Positions 1-10,998 of a stretch of 64,000 nt of DNA are shown piece after piece; positions within the stretch are counted from its first letter, which is position 1, and each line of letters opens with the position of its first letter. A program made the translations under genes and the position numbers. The stretch is from positions 124,001 to 188,000 of the forward strand of contig JAFKKV010000009.1 of the NCBI GenBank assembly GCA_017304475.1, in the 5' to 3' direction. Source of the stretch: Hyphomicrobiales bacterium. Its GTDB lineage: Bacteria > Pseudomonadota > Alphaproteobacteria > Rhizobiales > Phreatobacteraceae. The notes beneath the pieces were generated by a model. It was not told where the DNA came from, ran no database searches, and saw nothing but the letters and a program-made list of their open reading frames with translations.

Positions 1-1
1 C

Positions 2-982
2 TTCAACTGGGACTTTTCGCCGAAAGGCCAGCATATCGAGCTGGGCATCGCCGAGATGAACCTGTTCATCATGCTCTCGGCGCTCGGCCTGTCGCATTCG
101 ATCCATGGCGAAAGGCTGCTGCCGGTCGGCACGCTCTATGACCCGTTCATCCAGCGCGGCCTCGATGCGCTCAACTATGCCTGCTACCAGGACGCCCGCT
201 TCATGCTGGTGGCGACCCCCTCGGGGGTGACGCTGGCGCCCGAAGGCGGCGCCCACCAGTCGATTGCCACGCCCCTGATCGGCATTGCCCAGGACGGCCT
301 TGCCGCCTTCGAGCCGGCCTTCGTCGACGAACTCGCCACCATCATGCGCTTCGGCTTCGACTATATGCAGCGCGACGGCGGCGACGACCCGGACGAGGCC
401 AACTGGCTGCGCGACGAGACCGGCGGCTCGCTTTATCTGAGGCTGTCGACCCGCACGATCGACCAGCCGCAGCGGGCGATGACGGCCGAATTGCAGCGCG
501 ACATCGTCAACGGCGCCTATTGGATGCGGCGGCCCGGGCCGAACTGCCAGGTGGTCATCGCCTATACCGGCACGGTGGCGCCCGAGGCGATCGCCGCCGC
601 CGGGCTGCTCGCCGAAAGCCACCGCGATGTCGGCGTGCTGGCGATCACCTCGGCCGACCGGTTGAATGCCGGCTGGACCGCCGCCGAACGCGCCCGCCAG
701 CGCGGCGTCGGCAATGCCATGAGCCATATCGAAAGGCTGATCGCGCCCCTGTCGCGCGAATGCGGTTTCGTCACCGTCATCGACGGCCATCCGGCGACAC
801 TCGCCTGGATCGGCTCGGTGCATGGCCACCGCTTGAAATCGCTCGGTGTCGAGCATTTCGGCCAGACTGGCACGATCGGCGACCTCTACCGGCATTTCGG
901 CATCGATACCAACGCCATCCTGCATGCCGCGCAGGCGGTGATTTCCGGCCGGCCGGTGCGCTATCTGGCGGCGCTGCCCTGA
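2..982 (+). CDS. Transketolase / pyruvate dehydrogenase E1-type protein, C-terminal part (5' truncated by window edge)
   Basis: The open frame runs in from the window edge, so only the last 326 residues are seen. The first residues carry the GQHIELGIAEMN motif of the pyrimidine-binding domain of ThDP-dependent E1 enzymes and transketolases. GTLYDPFI and TPSGVTLAPEGGAHQS follow, and then a C-terminal transketolase-like domain with YLRLSTR. Full-length Hyphomicrobiales relatives of about 800 residues are labelled either transketolase or homodimeric (AceE-like) pyruvate dehydrogenase E1. The ThDP-binding domain lies outside the window, so the substrate cannot be settled; a 2-oxoacid E1 component is the likeliest role. 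An internal ATG at 56 should not be taken as the start, because conserved sequence precedes it. Confidence 0.8.
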   Translation, partial: FNWDFSPKGQHIELGIAEMNLFIMLSALGLSHSIHGERLLPVGTLYDPFIQRGLDALNYACYQDARFMLVATPSGVTLAPEGGAHQSIATPLIGIAQDGLAAFEPAFVDELATIMRFGFDYMQRDGGDDPDEANWLRDETGGSLYLRLSTRTIDQPQRAMTAELQRDIVNGAYWMRRPGPNCQVVIAYTGTVAPEAIAAAGLLAESHRDVGVLAITSADRLNAGWTAAERARQRGVGNAMSHIERLIAPLSRECGFVTVIDGHPATLAWIGSVHGHRLKSLGVEHFGQTGTIGDLYRHFGIDTNAILHAAQAVISGRPVRYLAALP

Positions 983-1052
983 GCCGCCGCCAGACGCCCG
1001 CCGCAACGCCGCCGGCTGACCCCGGCGGCGCCCTATCTCAGGTTGGGCGGCT

Positions 1053-1748
1053 TCAGCTTCGTCCTGCCCGGACCGGCGGCAATGCCAGGCGATCACGCCG
1101 GCAGGCCCGCCGCTCGGCCTCCTCGCAAGCGGTGAAATTCATGTCGCGGCCAATGCAGATGCGCACCTCGCGCAGCCGCTGCGCGTCGCATTGCACGCTG
1201 ATCATGTCCCGGGCGAGACCGGGATTGACGCGGACGAAGGCATCCTCGACCTCGTCGGGGGAGACCATCTTGATCTCGCTGAGATTCTCGAATTCCTGGG
1301 GTATGCGGATCTTGGCCCGGGCCTGCCGCACGGTCTCGAAATAGGCGCCGGCCGAGCGTGCGCCCGAACAGGTGCCGTGCTTGGCCCATTGCTGCCGCAC
1401 CAGGCCCGGCGCCGGCATGATGTCGAGCATGCCGTTGACCACGCGCCGATCGAGTTCGGGCGCCGGAACCTGGCAATATTCCGGGAAGCCGCGGGTGAAT
1501 TGCGGCCAGAGCCCGTGCACGACGAAGCTGAACGGCCGGTCACCGGCGCATTGCATGGACCGGCTGGAGCGCTCGCCCTGGGCCTCGCAGAAGGAGGGCG
1601 ACCAGGACAGCGCCAGGACGTAGAAATCGAATTCGCCCGGCGTCGCGCCGTGGCGCGCCTGGCCCAGGGCGGCGCCGGCACCCGCCGTGACCAGCAAGGC
1701 ACTGCCCAGAACAAGCGCGCGCAAGCGCGCTGAAATCGCAAGCAACAT
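1053..1748 (-). CDS. Ribonuclease T2 family protein, secreted
   Basis: Periplasmic or secreted endoribonuclease of the T2/RNase I family, which cleaves single-stranded RNA through a 2',3'-cyclic phosphate. Residues 1-30 form a signal peptide (hydrophobic core about 10-27, ending GAALGQ). The first active-site motif is FVVHGLWPQ (His78) and the second is WAKHGTC (His124). The acidic catalytic residue usually found just before the Trp of the second motif is a Gln here (QQW), see findings. Several Cys could form the family's disulfides. ATG at 1748 is preferred over TTG at 1754, because a GGGAGG Shine-Dalgarno lies 7 nt from the ATG but only 1 nt from the TTG. Monocistronic in appearance. Confidence 0.88.
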   Translation of the reverse strand: MLLAISARLRALVLGSALLVTAGAGAALGQARHGATPGEFDFYVLALSWSPSFCEAQGERSSRSMQCAGDRPFSFVVHGLWPQFTRGFPEYCQVPAPELDRRVVNGMLDIMPAPGLVRQQWAKHGTCSGARSAGAYFETVRQARAKIRIPQEFENLSEIKMVSPDEVEDAFVRVNPGLARDMISVQCDAQRLREVRICIGRDMNFTACEEAERRACRRDRLALPPVRAGRS

Positions 1749-1841
1749 GATCAACCTCCCGTTGAACTGGCCGGAAGGCTAGTCAGCATACGAGAACAAA
1801 GAAAGAACGTATTTTAGCGGATGACCGCCGCCGGCGCGGCG

Positions 1842-1869
1842 ATCAGGGACGCGCCATCAGGGACGCGCC
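1842..1869. repeat. Exact 14-bp tandem duplication across a stop codon
   Basis: ATCAGGGACGCGCC occurs twice head to tail (1842-1855 and 1856-1869). On the minus strand the first unit met holds the last codons of the neighbouring gene and leads into its TGA. The second unit repeats the same codons and stop out of frame (14 is not a multiple of 3). Confidence 0.9.
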
Positions 1870-2393
1870 ATGCGGCAATTGGGAGCGAAGCTCCAGCCGC
1901 GGTCGAGGCCGCGCACGCACCATTCGACGCCCCAGGTGTAACCGATGATGCTCTGGTCTTCCATGATCGCGTAGTCGACGGTGCGGATATGGCCGTCCGA
2001 CATATGGGCGCGCGCCGAGCAATAGATCCGCGGAATATTGTTGCGGCCCCAGGGGTTGATCGACACCTGGCGGATGCGGTCGAAGCCGCCGATGGCGAGC
2101 GAGGAGTTCCAGAACTGGCCTTCCTTCTCGGCGAAACGCTGCCTGACCGTATCGAGCGCTTGCGGATCGTCGCAGGGCAGCAGCACGTTCTGGAAGCGCG
2201 GATCCTTGAAGATGGTCATGCGCCGCGGATCGCTGAAGCCCGGCGCGGCGGCGATCGGATTGGTCGACGGGTCGATGCGGCTGGTGGTCAGCGTCGAGCC
2301 GCCGAGCCCGCGCGGCCTGTCCTGTCCGAGGGCGGCGCCCTGGAGCGCGATCATCAGTCCGGTGGCGGAAGCGAGAAGAGCGGGAATCCGCAT
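1857..2393 (-). CDS. Secreted protein of unknown function
   Basis: A 178-residue protein with a clear signal peptide (MRIPALLASATGLMIALQ, cleavage probably near AALG-Q at 23-24). The mature part has three Cys (in LPCDD, IYCSA and EWCVR, plus one in PNCRM near the end) that could form disulfides in the periplasm. There are no motifs I can assign to an enzyme family. It resembles short secreted proteins annotated as hypothetical in Hyphomicrobiales. It lies downstream of smr in the same orientation but 95 bp away, so co-transcription is uncertain. The stop codon sits in a 14-bp tandem duplication. Function unknown. Confidence 0.75.
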   Translation of the reverse strand: MRIPALLASATGLMIALQGAALGQDRPRGLGGSTLTTSRIDPSTNPIAAAPGFSDPRRMTIFKDPRFQNVLLPCDDPQALDTVRQRFAEKEGQFWNSSLAIGGFDRIRQVSINPWGRNNIPRIYCSARAHMSDGHIRTVDYAIMEDQSIIGYTWGVEWCVRGLDRGWSFAPNCRMARP

Positions 2394-2488
2394 GGCTTGG
2401 CACTCCGAATAAGGTCGCTGGACGATTGATCGGCCGCCTCGTCAGGTCAAGAGCCGGGCGGCCACAGCGGAAACGAAATCGCCACCGG

Positions 2489-3076
2489 TCAGCCGGCCGG
2501 CCGGCGGATGCGGACATAGAGCGCGCCGGCACCGCCATGGCCGATCGCCGCCTCCTCGAAACCGATGACCAGCGGGCGCATCTCGGGCAGGGTGAGCCAT
2601 TGCGGCACCATGCGCCGCAGCACGCCGCGCCCGGCGAAGGGATCGGCGCTCCAGTGACCGTCGTCGAAGGCGGCCGCCTGTTTCGGCGCGCCCTTGCCGG
2701 TGATGACGATCACCACGCGCAGACCGTCGAACTGGGCCTGGCGGAGGAAGCCGAGCAGGCGCCGGTGCGCCGCGTCCTGGGTCAGGCCGTGCAGGTCGAG
2801 CCTGGCATCGACCTCGGCCTTGCCGCGGCTCAGCCGCTGGCGCAGCCGTTTCTCCAGCGGGGCAAGCGGCGGCGGCGGCGGGGCGACCGCCTTGGCCACC
2901 CCGGCGGCGGCGGCCGGCTTGCCCGCGGGTTTCGGCGCGGGCGGCGCGGGCTCTTCGGCCGGTTCGGCCAGGAGATCGACGGCGCGTGCCGGATCGAGCG
3001 GCGTGACGCTGCGCGCCACATGGGTCCACAGCGTCCGGTCCTCGGCCGAGAGTGTCTTGCGGCGCCGGCCGGTCAT
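2489..3076 (-). CDS. Smr/MutS2-type nuclease-domain protein
   Basis: A 195-residue protein made of a low-complexity Ala/Pro/Lys-rich N-terminal half (about residues 35-75) and a C-terminal Smr domain. The domain shows its usual signatures: LDLHGLT near residue 92, VVIVITGKG near 123, then GVLRRMVPQWL and a terminal HGGAGALYVRIRR. Smr domains bind or nick branched DNA or RNA; the physiological substrate of stand-alone alphaproteobacterial versions is not settled. Its ATG overlaps the stop of mltA by 4 nt (ATGA), which suggests translational coupling; the mltA-smr order is common in this order of bacteria. Confidence 0.88.
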   Translation of the reverse strand: MTGRRRKTLSAEDRTLWTHVARSVTPLDPARAVDLLAEPAEEPAPPAPKPAGKPAAAAGVAKAVAPPPPPLAPLEKRLRQRLSRGKAEVDARLDLHGLTQDAAHRRLLGFLRQAQFDGLRVVIVITGKGAPKQAAAFDDGHWSADPFAGRGVLRRMVPQWLTLPEMRPLVIGFEEAAIGHGGAGALYVRIRRPAG

Positions 3077-4497
3077 TGCGCCGGCCGCGGCAGCGGCACC
3101 GGGACGTTGGCCGCCTCGGGCGACAGCGGCGCCGGGAGGAGCACATACCAGTCGGCCCGGTGGCGGATACGGCCGGCGGTCGAGCCGGCTTCCGGCCCGG
3201 TGCCGAGGAACAGGTCGCCGCGGGCCGGGCCGACAATGGCCGAGCCGGTGTCCTGGGCGATCATCAGGCGGCGATAGGGCTCGCCCGATTCCGAGGGCCC
3301 GGTCGGCAGGTTGGAATCGATGAAGACCGGCGTGCCATAGGCATGGACGTTGCGGTCGACGGCGATCGAGCGCCAGGCGGTGATCGACACGCCCTGGCCG
3401 CCGATCGGGCCGTCCTCGGTGGCGAGCTCGGATTTGACGCGGAAGAACACATAGGACCGGTTCTGCCAGCGCACGTCGCGCGCGGCTTCCGGGTTCTGGC
3501 CCATCCAGGTTCTGATGAAATCCATCGACATCTGCTCGCGGGTGGCGATGCCGCGCTCGACCAGAACACGGCCGACCGGCACATAGCGGTGACCGTTATG
3601 CGCCGCGTAGCCGATACGCAATGTCGATCCGTCGGCAAAACGCAGGCGTGCCGACCCCTGGATCTGGGTGAACAGGACGTCGGTCGGGCTGCGCACCCAG
3701 GCGATTTCCAGCCCGCGGCCGTCGAGCGCGCCGGCCTCGATCTCGCCGCGGTCGAAATAGGGCAGGAGACGGCCGGCGACCCAGCGTCCGGCGCCGCCAC
3801 GGGCATCGAAACCACCCGAGGTCGCACCGCGGCCATTGGTGAGATCGTCGGGCCGCGACAGGAAAGCGACGCCGAATTCATCCGAACGCTCACGCGCGGC
3901 CTCGACCTCCGGCTCGTAATAGCCGGTGAGGAAACCCGCGGGATCGGTCATCTTGGCGATCCGGGCGGGCCGAAACTCGGTCTCGAAAAAGGCTTTCGCC
4001 GCGACCCGGCTGACCGGGCCCGGCAATTCGAGGGCGCGCGGGCAGATGTCGCGCAGCGCAAACCAGATCGGCTGGGCGACACGCGGGGCGCTGCGCGCCT
4101 GCATGATCTGCCGGCAGGAGATGACGAAGGTCTTGAAGGCGAGGTCCTGGCGATCCTCGTCCCAGCCGGGGATGTCGGCGAATTTCACCGCTTCCAGCCG
4201 GGCATCAGGAAACACGAAGGGAAAACCCGAGGCCTGGGTTTCAAGCGCCGGCGGCACCAGCGGCAGCTCGGCCGCGGTCGCGTCAGGCGGCGGTGCCGGC
4301 GTCTCGGCGGCAGGCGCCGGCGGTGCCGGCACGGCGGGCGTGGCGGGCAGGGCCGGCACGGCCTCGGCCGGCATGCGCGGCTGCAGCAGAAGCAGCAGTT
4401 CCGACGAGGCTCCGGCGGGCCTCGCCCATAAGAGGAGCCCAGCCATCGCCAGGACCGCGAGGCCTCCGGCGTGGACCCTGCGGCTCGTCATCGACAA
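3073..4497 (-). CDS. mltA: Membrane-bound lytic murein transglycosylase A (MltA)
   Basis: Cleaves the MurNAc-GlcNAc bond of peptidoglycan to give 1,6-anhydro ends, acting in the periplasm. The 474 residues begin with a signal sequence (hydrophobic about 10-28), then a long Pro/Ala linker rich in APPAPAAET-like runs. The MltA barrel follows (FLTGYYEPEVEA, FTQIQGSARLRFADG, GYAAHNGH), and last a 3D domain with IAQDTGSAIVGPARGDLF and GTGPEAG, where the Asp of AQDTG is the expected catalytic acid. No lipobox Cys is evident at the signal peptide end, so it may be soluble or anchored by the signal. Lies between timA and smr in one operon-like run. Confidence 0.93.
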   Translation of the reverse strand: MSMTSRRVHAGGLAVLAMAGLLLWARPAGASSELLLLLQPRMPAEAVPALPATPAVPAPPAPAAETPAPPPDATAAELPLVPPALETQASGFPFVFPDARLEAVKFADIPGWDEDRQDLAFKTFVISCRQIMQARSAPRVAQPIWFALRDICPRALELPGPVSRVAAKAFFETEFRPARIAKMTDPAGFLTGYYEPEVEAARERSDEFGVAFLSRPDDLTNGRGATSGGFDARGGAGRWVAGRLLPYFDRGEIEAGALDGRGLEIAWVRSPTDVLFTQIQGSARLRFADGSTLRIGYAAHNGHRYVPVGRVLVERGIATREQMSMDFIRTWMGQNPEAARDVRWQNRSYVFFRVKSELATEDGPIGGQGVSITAWRSIAVDRNVHAYGTPVFIDSNLPTGPSESGEPYRRLMIAQDTGSAIVGPARGDLFLGTGPEAGSTAGRIRHRADWYVLLPAPLSPEAANVPVPLPRPAQ

Positions 4498-4518
4498 CCT
4501 CCGTTCAGACGGGCGGGT

Positions 4519-5241
4519 TCAGCTGCCGGCTTCGGTGGCGATCAGGCGCCAGTTGGGATCGCGATCGGTGACATTGCGCGCGAAAGTCCAGATGTCGGTG
4601 ACATCGGTGACCCGGTCGGGCGAGCCATCGACCACGGCACCGGCGCGGTCGCGCGTCGCGGTGACCAGCTGCGAAACGAATTTCAGCGTCACCTGGGCCT
4701 GGTCGCCACGCATCTGGGCATCGGTGACGTCAGCCTTCTCGATGCCGACGAAACGGGTCTCGACGGTCTCGCCGCGGCTTTCGCGGTCCTTGATCGCCGC
4801 CTCGAAGCCTTCGAAGACGTCCTTGGCGAGCAGATCGCGCAAAGTGCGCCGGTCGCCGCCGGCAAAGGCCAGCACGATCATCTCATAGGCCGATTTGGCG
4901 CCGCCGACGAAACCGACCGCATCGAAGGAGGGATCGCGCGCGGCGATCGCGTCGAGCCCGCGGGCCACCGGCGAACCGACGCTGGCGACATTGCCCCAGC
5001 GCGGCTCGGAAGGATCGACCTGGGCCACCGGCGCCGGCGGCTGGCCGTTGCGATTCGGCAGGGGCACGACTTCCGCCGGCCCCTGGCCCGGGCCGCGCTG
5101 CGCCTCACGATTCTTGTCGCCGGGCTGGAACGGATCGCGTTCCTGGCCGGTCTTCGTCCCCAACACGCTGCGCAAGCGGAAGAAGATGAACACCGCCAGG
5201 GCGAGGAAGATGATCGTGTAAATGTCGAATGCGTTGTTCAT
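4519..5241 (-). CDS. TimA / Tim44-like domain protein
   Basis: A 240-residue inner-membrane protein. A single membrane segment (about residues 7-24, IYTIIFLALAVFIFFRL) is followed by a charged, Pro-rich linker (30-85) and a C-terminal Tim44-like domain (about 105-235, with AYEMIVLAFAGGDRRTL and a terminal NWRLIATE). Alphaproteobacterial TimA is related to the mitochondrial import factor Tim44, and in Caulobacter it is an inner-membrane protein. The usual neighbours secB and fxsA are not found upstream here; a peptide transporter lies there instead. It is followed by mltA after 21 bp, so the two are probably one transcript. Confidence 0.85.
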   Translation of the reverse strand: MNNAFDIYTIIFLALAVFIFFRLRSVLGTKTGQERDPFQPGDKNREAQRGPGQGPAEVVPLPNRNGQPPAPVAQVDPSEPRWGNVASVGSPVARGLDAIAARDPSFDAVGFVGGAKSAYEMIVLAFAGGDRRTLRDLLAKDVFEGFEAAIKDRESRGETVETRFVGIEKADVTDAQMRGDQAQVTLKFVSQLVTATRDRAGAVVDGSPDRVTDVTDIWTFARNVTDRDPNWRLIATEAGS

Positions 5242-5398
5242 GGTCGCCGACTTTCGGGGGCGGAAACGAGGCGCGACGCACCGGCCAGATCACCGACCAT
5301 CGCACAACTCGCACTCGACTGCACAAATAAGGCATTTTTCACGGATCGCCAGATGGCTCGCCGTGTTTCGCCGCCAAACCCCATAACGCAAGCGTGTT

Positions 5399-7452
<2,054 letters not shown>

Positions 7453-7458
7453 TGGCGA

Positions 7459-8373
7459 TCAGTCCCCCTTGGCCATGCGGGGATCGAGCGCGTCGCGCAG
7501 ACCATCGCCGAGAAGATTCACCGCCAGCACCGTCAGCGACAGGAAGATCGCCGGGAACAGGACGATGTAGAATTTGACCTGCCAGAGCGCCCGGCCCTCG
7601 GCCATGATATTGCCCCAGGACGGGGTGATCGGCGGGGTGCCGGCGCCGATGAACGACAGGATCGCCTCGGTGATCATGGCGCTGGCGCAGATATAGGTCG
7701 CCTGGACGATCAGGGGCGCCAGCGTATTGGGCAGGATGTGGCGCAGGATGATCATCGGCGCGCGGGTGCCGGCGGCGACCGCGGCGTCGACATAGGGCTG
7801 TTCGCGCAAGGATAGCACGACGCCGCGCACCAGCCGCGAGACGCGCGGGATCTCGGCGATGGTGATGGCGATGATGACATTGCCGACCGAGCCGCGGGTG
7901 AGCGCCATCAGCGCCACCGCCAGCAGGATCGGCGGGATCGACATGATGCCGTCCATCACCCGCATGAAGATGCTGTCGACGGTGCGCACGAAACCGGCGA
8001 CGAGGCCGATCATCAGGCCGCCGACGGAGGCGAGCAGGGCGACCGAGAAGCCGACGATCAGCGACACGCGGGCGCCGTAGAGCACGCGCGAATAGATGTC
8101 GCGGCCGAGCATGTCGGTGCCGAACCAGTAGAGCGCGGAGGGCTCACGGGTGCGCCTGGAGGTGGCGATCGCGGTCGGATCGACCGTGCCGAGATAGGGC
8201 GCGAAGACCGCCGCGATCAGCATGATGAGGAGCAGCGCTCCACCGAGCGCGATCGTCGGATAGCGCCTGAGGAAGCCGATGAAGCCGCGCCGCGGCTTGA
8301 CGTCGGGCAGCACGTCCGGGAGACGCGGCGCGACCGCGGTTCCGGCGGGAATATCGGGGCTCTGCATGGTCAA
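7459..8373 (-). CDS. dppC: Peptide ABC transporter permease (DppC type)
   Basis: Inner-membrane subunit of 304 residues. There is one membrane segment near the N-terminus (about 35-55, [20 protein letters not shown]), then a periplasmic loop with [23 protein letters not shown], the hallmark of DppC/OppC permeases. Five further membrane segments follow. The cytoplasmic coupling helix is the EAA-like stretch near [23 protein letters not shown]. It overlaps dppB by 4 nt (ATGA-type). It forms the translocation pore with DppB and is powered by DppD and DppF. Confidence 0.92.
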   Translation of the reverse strand: MTMQSPDIPAGTAVAPRLPDVLPDVKPRRGFIGFLRRYPTIALGGALLLIMLIAAVFAPYLGTVDPTAIATSRRTREPSALYWFGTDMLGRDIYSRVLYGARVSLIVGFSVALLASVGGLMIGLVAGFVRTVDSIFMRVMDGIMSIPPILLAVALMALTRGSVGNVIIAITIAEIPRVSRLVRGVVLSLREQPYVDAAVAAGTRAPMIILRHILPNTLAPLIVQATYICASAMITEAILSFIGAGTPPITPSWGNIMAEGRALWQVKFYIVLFPAIFLSLTVLAVNLLGDGLRDALDPRMAKGD

Positions 8374-9311
8374 TAGCGGATCCTCGGATCGACAAGCGTG
8401 TAAACGAGGTCGATCGCGAGATTGACCAGCACGTAGACGAAGGAAAACAACAGGACGAGGCCCTGGATGACCGGATAGTCACGCCTGAGAATGGCGTCGA
8501 CGGTGAGCCGGCCGAGGCCTGGAATGGCGAAGACGCTCTCGGTGACCACCGCGCCGCCGATCAACAGCGCGATGCCGATGCCGATGACGGTGACGATCGG
8601 CACGGCGGCATTCTTCAGGGCGTGCAGGAACAGGATGCCGCCCTGGCTGACGCCCTTGGCGCGCGCCGTGCGGACATAATCCTGCTGCAGCACTTCCAGC
8701 ATGGTCGCCCGGGTGATGCGGGCGATCAGCGCGATATAGACGCAGCCGAGCGCGATCGAGGGCAGGATCAGGTTCTCAAACCAAGGCCACAGCCCCTGGG
8801 CGATCGGCGTATAGCCCTGGACGGGCAGCCATTCGAGCTCGAGCGCGAAGAAATAGGCCAGGAGATAACCGACCACGAAGACCGGCACCGAGAAACCGAA
8901 CACCGCAAAGGCCATGATCGCCCGGTCGACCAGCGTGCCGGACTTCCAGGCCGCGACCACGCCGAGCGGCACCGCGATCGACACCGCCAGGATCAGCGTG
9001 ACGATCATCAGGGACAAAGTCGGCTCGATCCGCTGGGCGATCAGCTGGGTCACCGGCAGGCCGGTGAAGATCGACGTGCCGAGATCGAAATGAACCAGCC
9101 GCCAGACCCATTCGCCGAACTGGACCAGGAACGGCCGGTCCAGCCCCAGGCTCTGGCGGATCTTCTCGACATCGGCGGGAGACGCCTGGTCGCCCGCGAT
9201 CACCGCAGCTGGATCTCCCGGCGCGATGTAAAGCAGCGAAAACACGAACAGGGCGACCACCGCCATCACGGGGATGGTCGCGAGGATGCGCCGGGTGACG
9301 TAGACAAACAT
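8370..9311 (-). CDS. dppB: Peptide ABC transporter permease (DppB type)
   Basis: Inner-membrane subunit of 313 residues starting MFVYVTRRILATIPVMAVVALFVF, the typical first helix of DppB/OppB. The ALFVFSLLYIAPGDPA region and the loop LGLDRPFLVQFGEWVWRLVHFDLGTS are family signatures. The coupling-helix motif appears as DYVRTARAKGVSQGGILFLHALKNA. It is the first of four tightly packed genes (dppB-C-D-F) and lies 85 bp downstream of the binding-protein gene. A short gap between binding protein and permease is usual in these operons and allows more binding protein to be made. Confidence 0.92.
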   Translation of the reverse strand: MFVYVTRRILATIPVMAVVALFVFSLLYIAPGDPAAVIAGDQASPADVEKIRQSLGLDRPFLVQFGEWVWRLVHFDLGTSIFTGLPVTQLIAQRIEPTLSLMIVTLILAVSIAVPLGVVAAWKSGTLVDRAIMAFAVFGFSVPVFVVGYLLAYFFALELEWLPVQGYTPIAQGLWPWFENLILPSIALGCVYIALIARITRATMLEVLQQDYVRTARAKGVSQGGILFLHALKNAAVPIVTVIGIGIALLIGGAVVTESVFAIPGLGRLTVDAILRRDYPVIQGLVLLFSFVYVLVNLAIDLVYTLVDPRIRY

Positions 9312-9396
9312 CAGGACCGTCTTTTCATGAAGCGCCCGGAGCGCGACGGATCAAAATCCGCCGCACCCGGGCTGATGGCGATCAACTCTATGCCGG

Positions 9397-10998
9397 TCAG
9401 CTTTTGGAAACACCCCAAAAGAACGGCAGCGGACCTTTGACGATGCCGCTGACATTGCTCCGCCAGGCGGTGTAGCCGAGAAAGAAGCCGGGCGGGACGA
9501 AAACGACGTTGTCCAGCGCGGCCTTGTTGAGGGCGCGCATGGCCACCTTTTCCTCGTCGAGATTCTTGGCGTCGAACCAGTTCGTCACCTGCTGCTCGAC
9601 CGCGGGTATGTTGGGCCAGCCGAACCAGGCGCCGTCGCCATTGGCGCGGATCGCGGTGTAGCTCGCCGGATTGATGCAATCGGCGCCGGCATGCCAGGAG
9701 AAGAAGATGTTCCAGCCGCCCTGGGCGGGCGGCGCCTTCACCGCGCGGCGCTGGCCGGTGGTGCCCCAGTCGGTCGCGACGAAGTCGACATTCATGCCGA
9801 GCTTCTTCAGGAGATCGGCGGCGACGTCGCCCAGCGCCTTGGTGATCGGCTGGTCCTGCGCCACCACCATGGTGACCGGCTGGCCCGCATAACCGCTCTC
9901 GGCCAGCAGCTTCTTGGCGCCCTCGATGTCGCGTGGACCTTTCAGGATCTCGCCGCCCTCTTCGTTGTAGAGCGGCGTGCCCGGGGTGAAGTAGCCGGGC
10001 AGCGCCTTCCACAGATTGTCGTCCGAGCCGACGATCGCCCGCATGAAATCTTCCTGGTTCAGCGCCATCAGCAGCGCGCGGCGCGCCCGGACATCGTTGA
10101 ACGGCGGATGCAGGTGGTTCAGGCGGAAGGCGCCGATATTGCCCAGGGGATCACCGATATCGACCCGGATATTGCGGTTGCGCTTGAGCACCGGCACGAG
10201 GTCGGCGATCGGGTTTTCCCACCAGTCGACCTCGCCGTTCTGCAGCGCGGCGGACGCGGTGGCCGGATCCGGCATGATCAGCCATTCGATGCGGTCGACC
10301 AGCATCTTCTTGCCGCCGGCGAGCCAGGAGGCCGGCTCGGCGCGCGGCACATAGTCGGCGAAGCGCTCGAACACCGCCTTGGCGCCGGGAACCCAGTCGC
10401 CGCGGACGAATTTCATCGGGCCGGAGCCGATATATTCGGTGATCTGGGTGAACGGATCGGTCTTGGCGATGCGCTCGGGCATGATGAAGGTGCAAGGCGC
10501 ATTGTTCTTGCCCAGCGCCAGCAGCATTTTCGGATAGGGTTTCTTCAGCTTCCAGCGGAACGTCGTGTCGTCGACCGCGACCAGCTCCTCCTGGATCGCC
10601 TTGATCATCAGGCCCATCGGGTCGCGCGCCGACCAGCGTGCGAGGCTCGCCACGCAGTCGCGGGCGAGCACCGGCGTGCCGTCATGGAATTTCAGTCCGG
10701 AGCGCAGCTTGAACGTCCAGGTCAGGCCGTCGGAGGACACCTCCTCGGACTCGGCCATCTGGCGTTGCGGCACGAGCTTGTCGTCGACGCCGTAAAGTGT
10801 GTCCCAGACCATGGCCGCGGCATTGCGGACCACATATTGGGTACCCCAGATCGGGTCGAAATTGGCGAGGTTCGCCTGCGGCACGAAACGGAGCGTCTTG
10901 GCGGCGGCGCCCTGGCCGAGCGCCGGCGCCGACAGGCCGCCGCTCGCGGCAAGCGCGCCCATGCCGGCACCGGCCTTGATGAAGTCTCTGCGATCCAT
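9397..10998 (-). CDS. dppA: Peptide/solute ABC transporter substrate-binding protein (family 5, Tat signal)
   Basis: Periplasmic receptor of the transporter, 533 residues from ATG at 10998. The frame is open 116 codons further upstream, but that extension is low-complexity, and GGAG sits 9 nt before this ATG. The N-terminus has a twin-arginine motif (MDRRDFIKAG) and a hydrophobic stretch, so export is probably by Tat in folded form. The body has family 5 features: VWDTLYGVDDKLVPQ, GLTWTFKLRSGLKFHDGTPV, NGEVDWWENP, and a C-terminal GYTAWRSNVSGI segment. The ligand (di- or oligopeptide, glutathione, nickel chelate, opine) cannot be told. A sigma-54 promoter lies about 120 bp upstream. Confidence 0.88.
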   Translation of the reverse strand: MDRRDFIKAGAGMGALAASGGLSAPALGQGAAAKTLRFVPQANLANFDPIWGTQYVVRNAAAMVWDTLYGVDDKLVPQRQMAESEEVSSDGLTWTFKLRSGLKFHDGTPVLARDCVASLARWSARDPMGLMIKAIQEELVAVDDTTFRWKLKKPYPKMLLALGKNNAPCTFIMPERIAKTDPFTQITEYIGSGPMKFVRGDWVPGAKAVFERFADYVPRAEPASWLAGGKKMLVDRIEWLIMPDPATASAALQNGEVDWWENPIADLVPVLKRNRNIRVDIGDPLGNIGAFRLNHLHPPFNDVRARRALLMALNQEDFMRAIVGSDDNLWKALPGYFTPGTPLYNEEGGEILKGPRDIEGAKKLLAESGYAGQPVTMVVAQDQPITKALGDVAADLLKKLGMNVDFVATDWGTTGQRRAVKAPPAQGGWNIFFSWHAGADCINPASYTAIRANGDGAWFGWPNIPAVEQQVTNWFDAKNLDEEKVAMRALNKAALDNVVFVPPGFFLGYTAWRSNVSGIVKGPLPFFWGVSKS

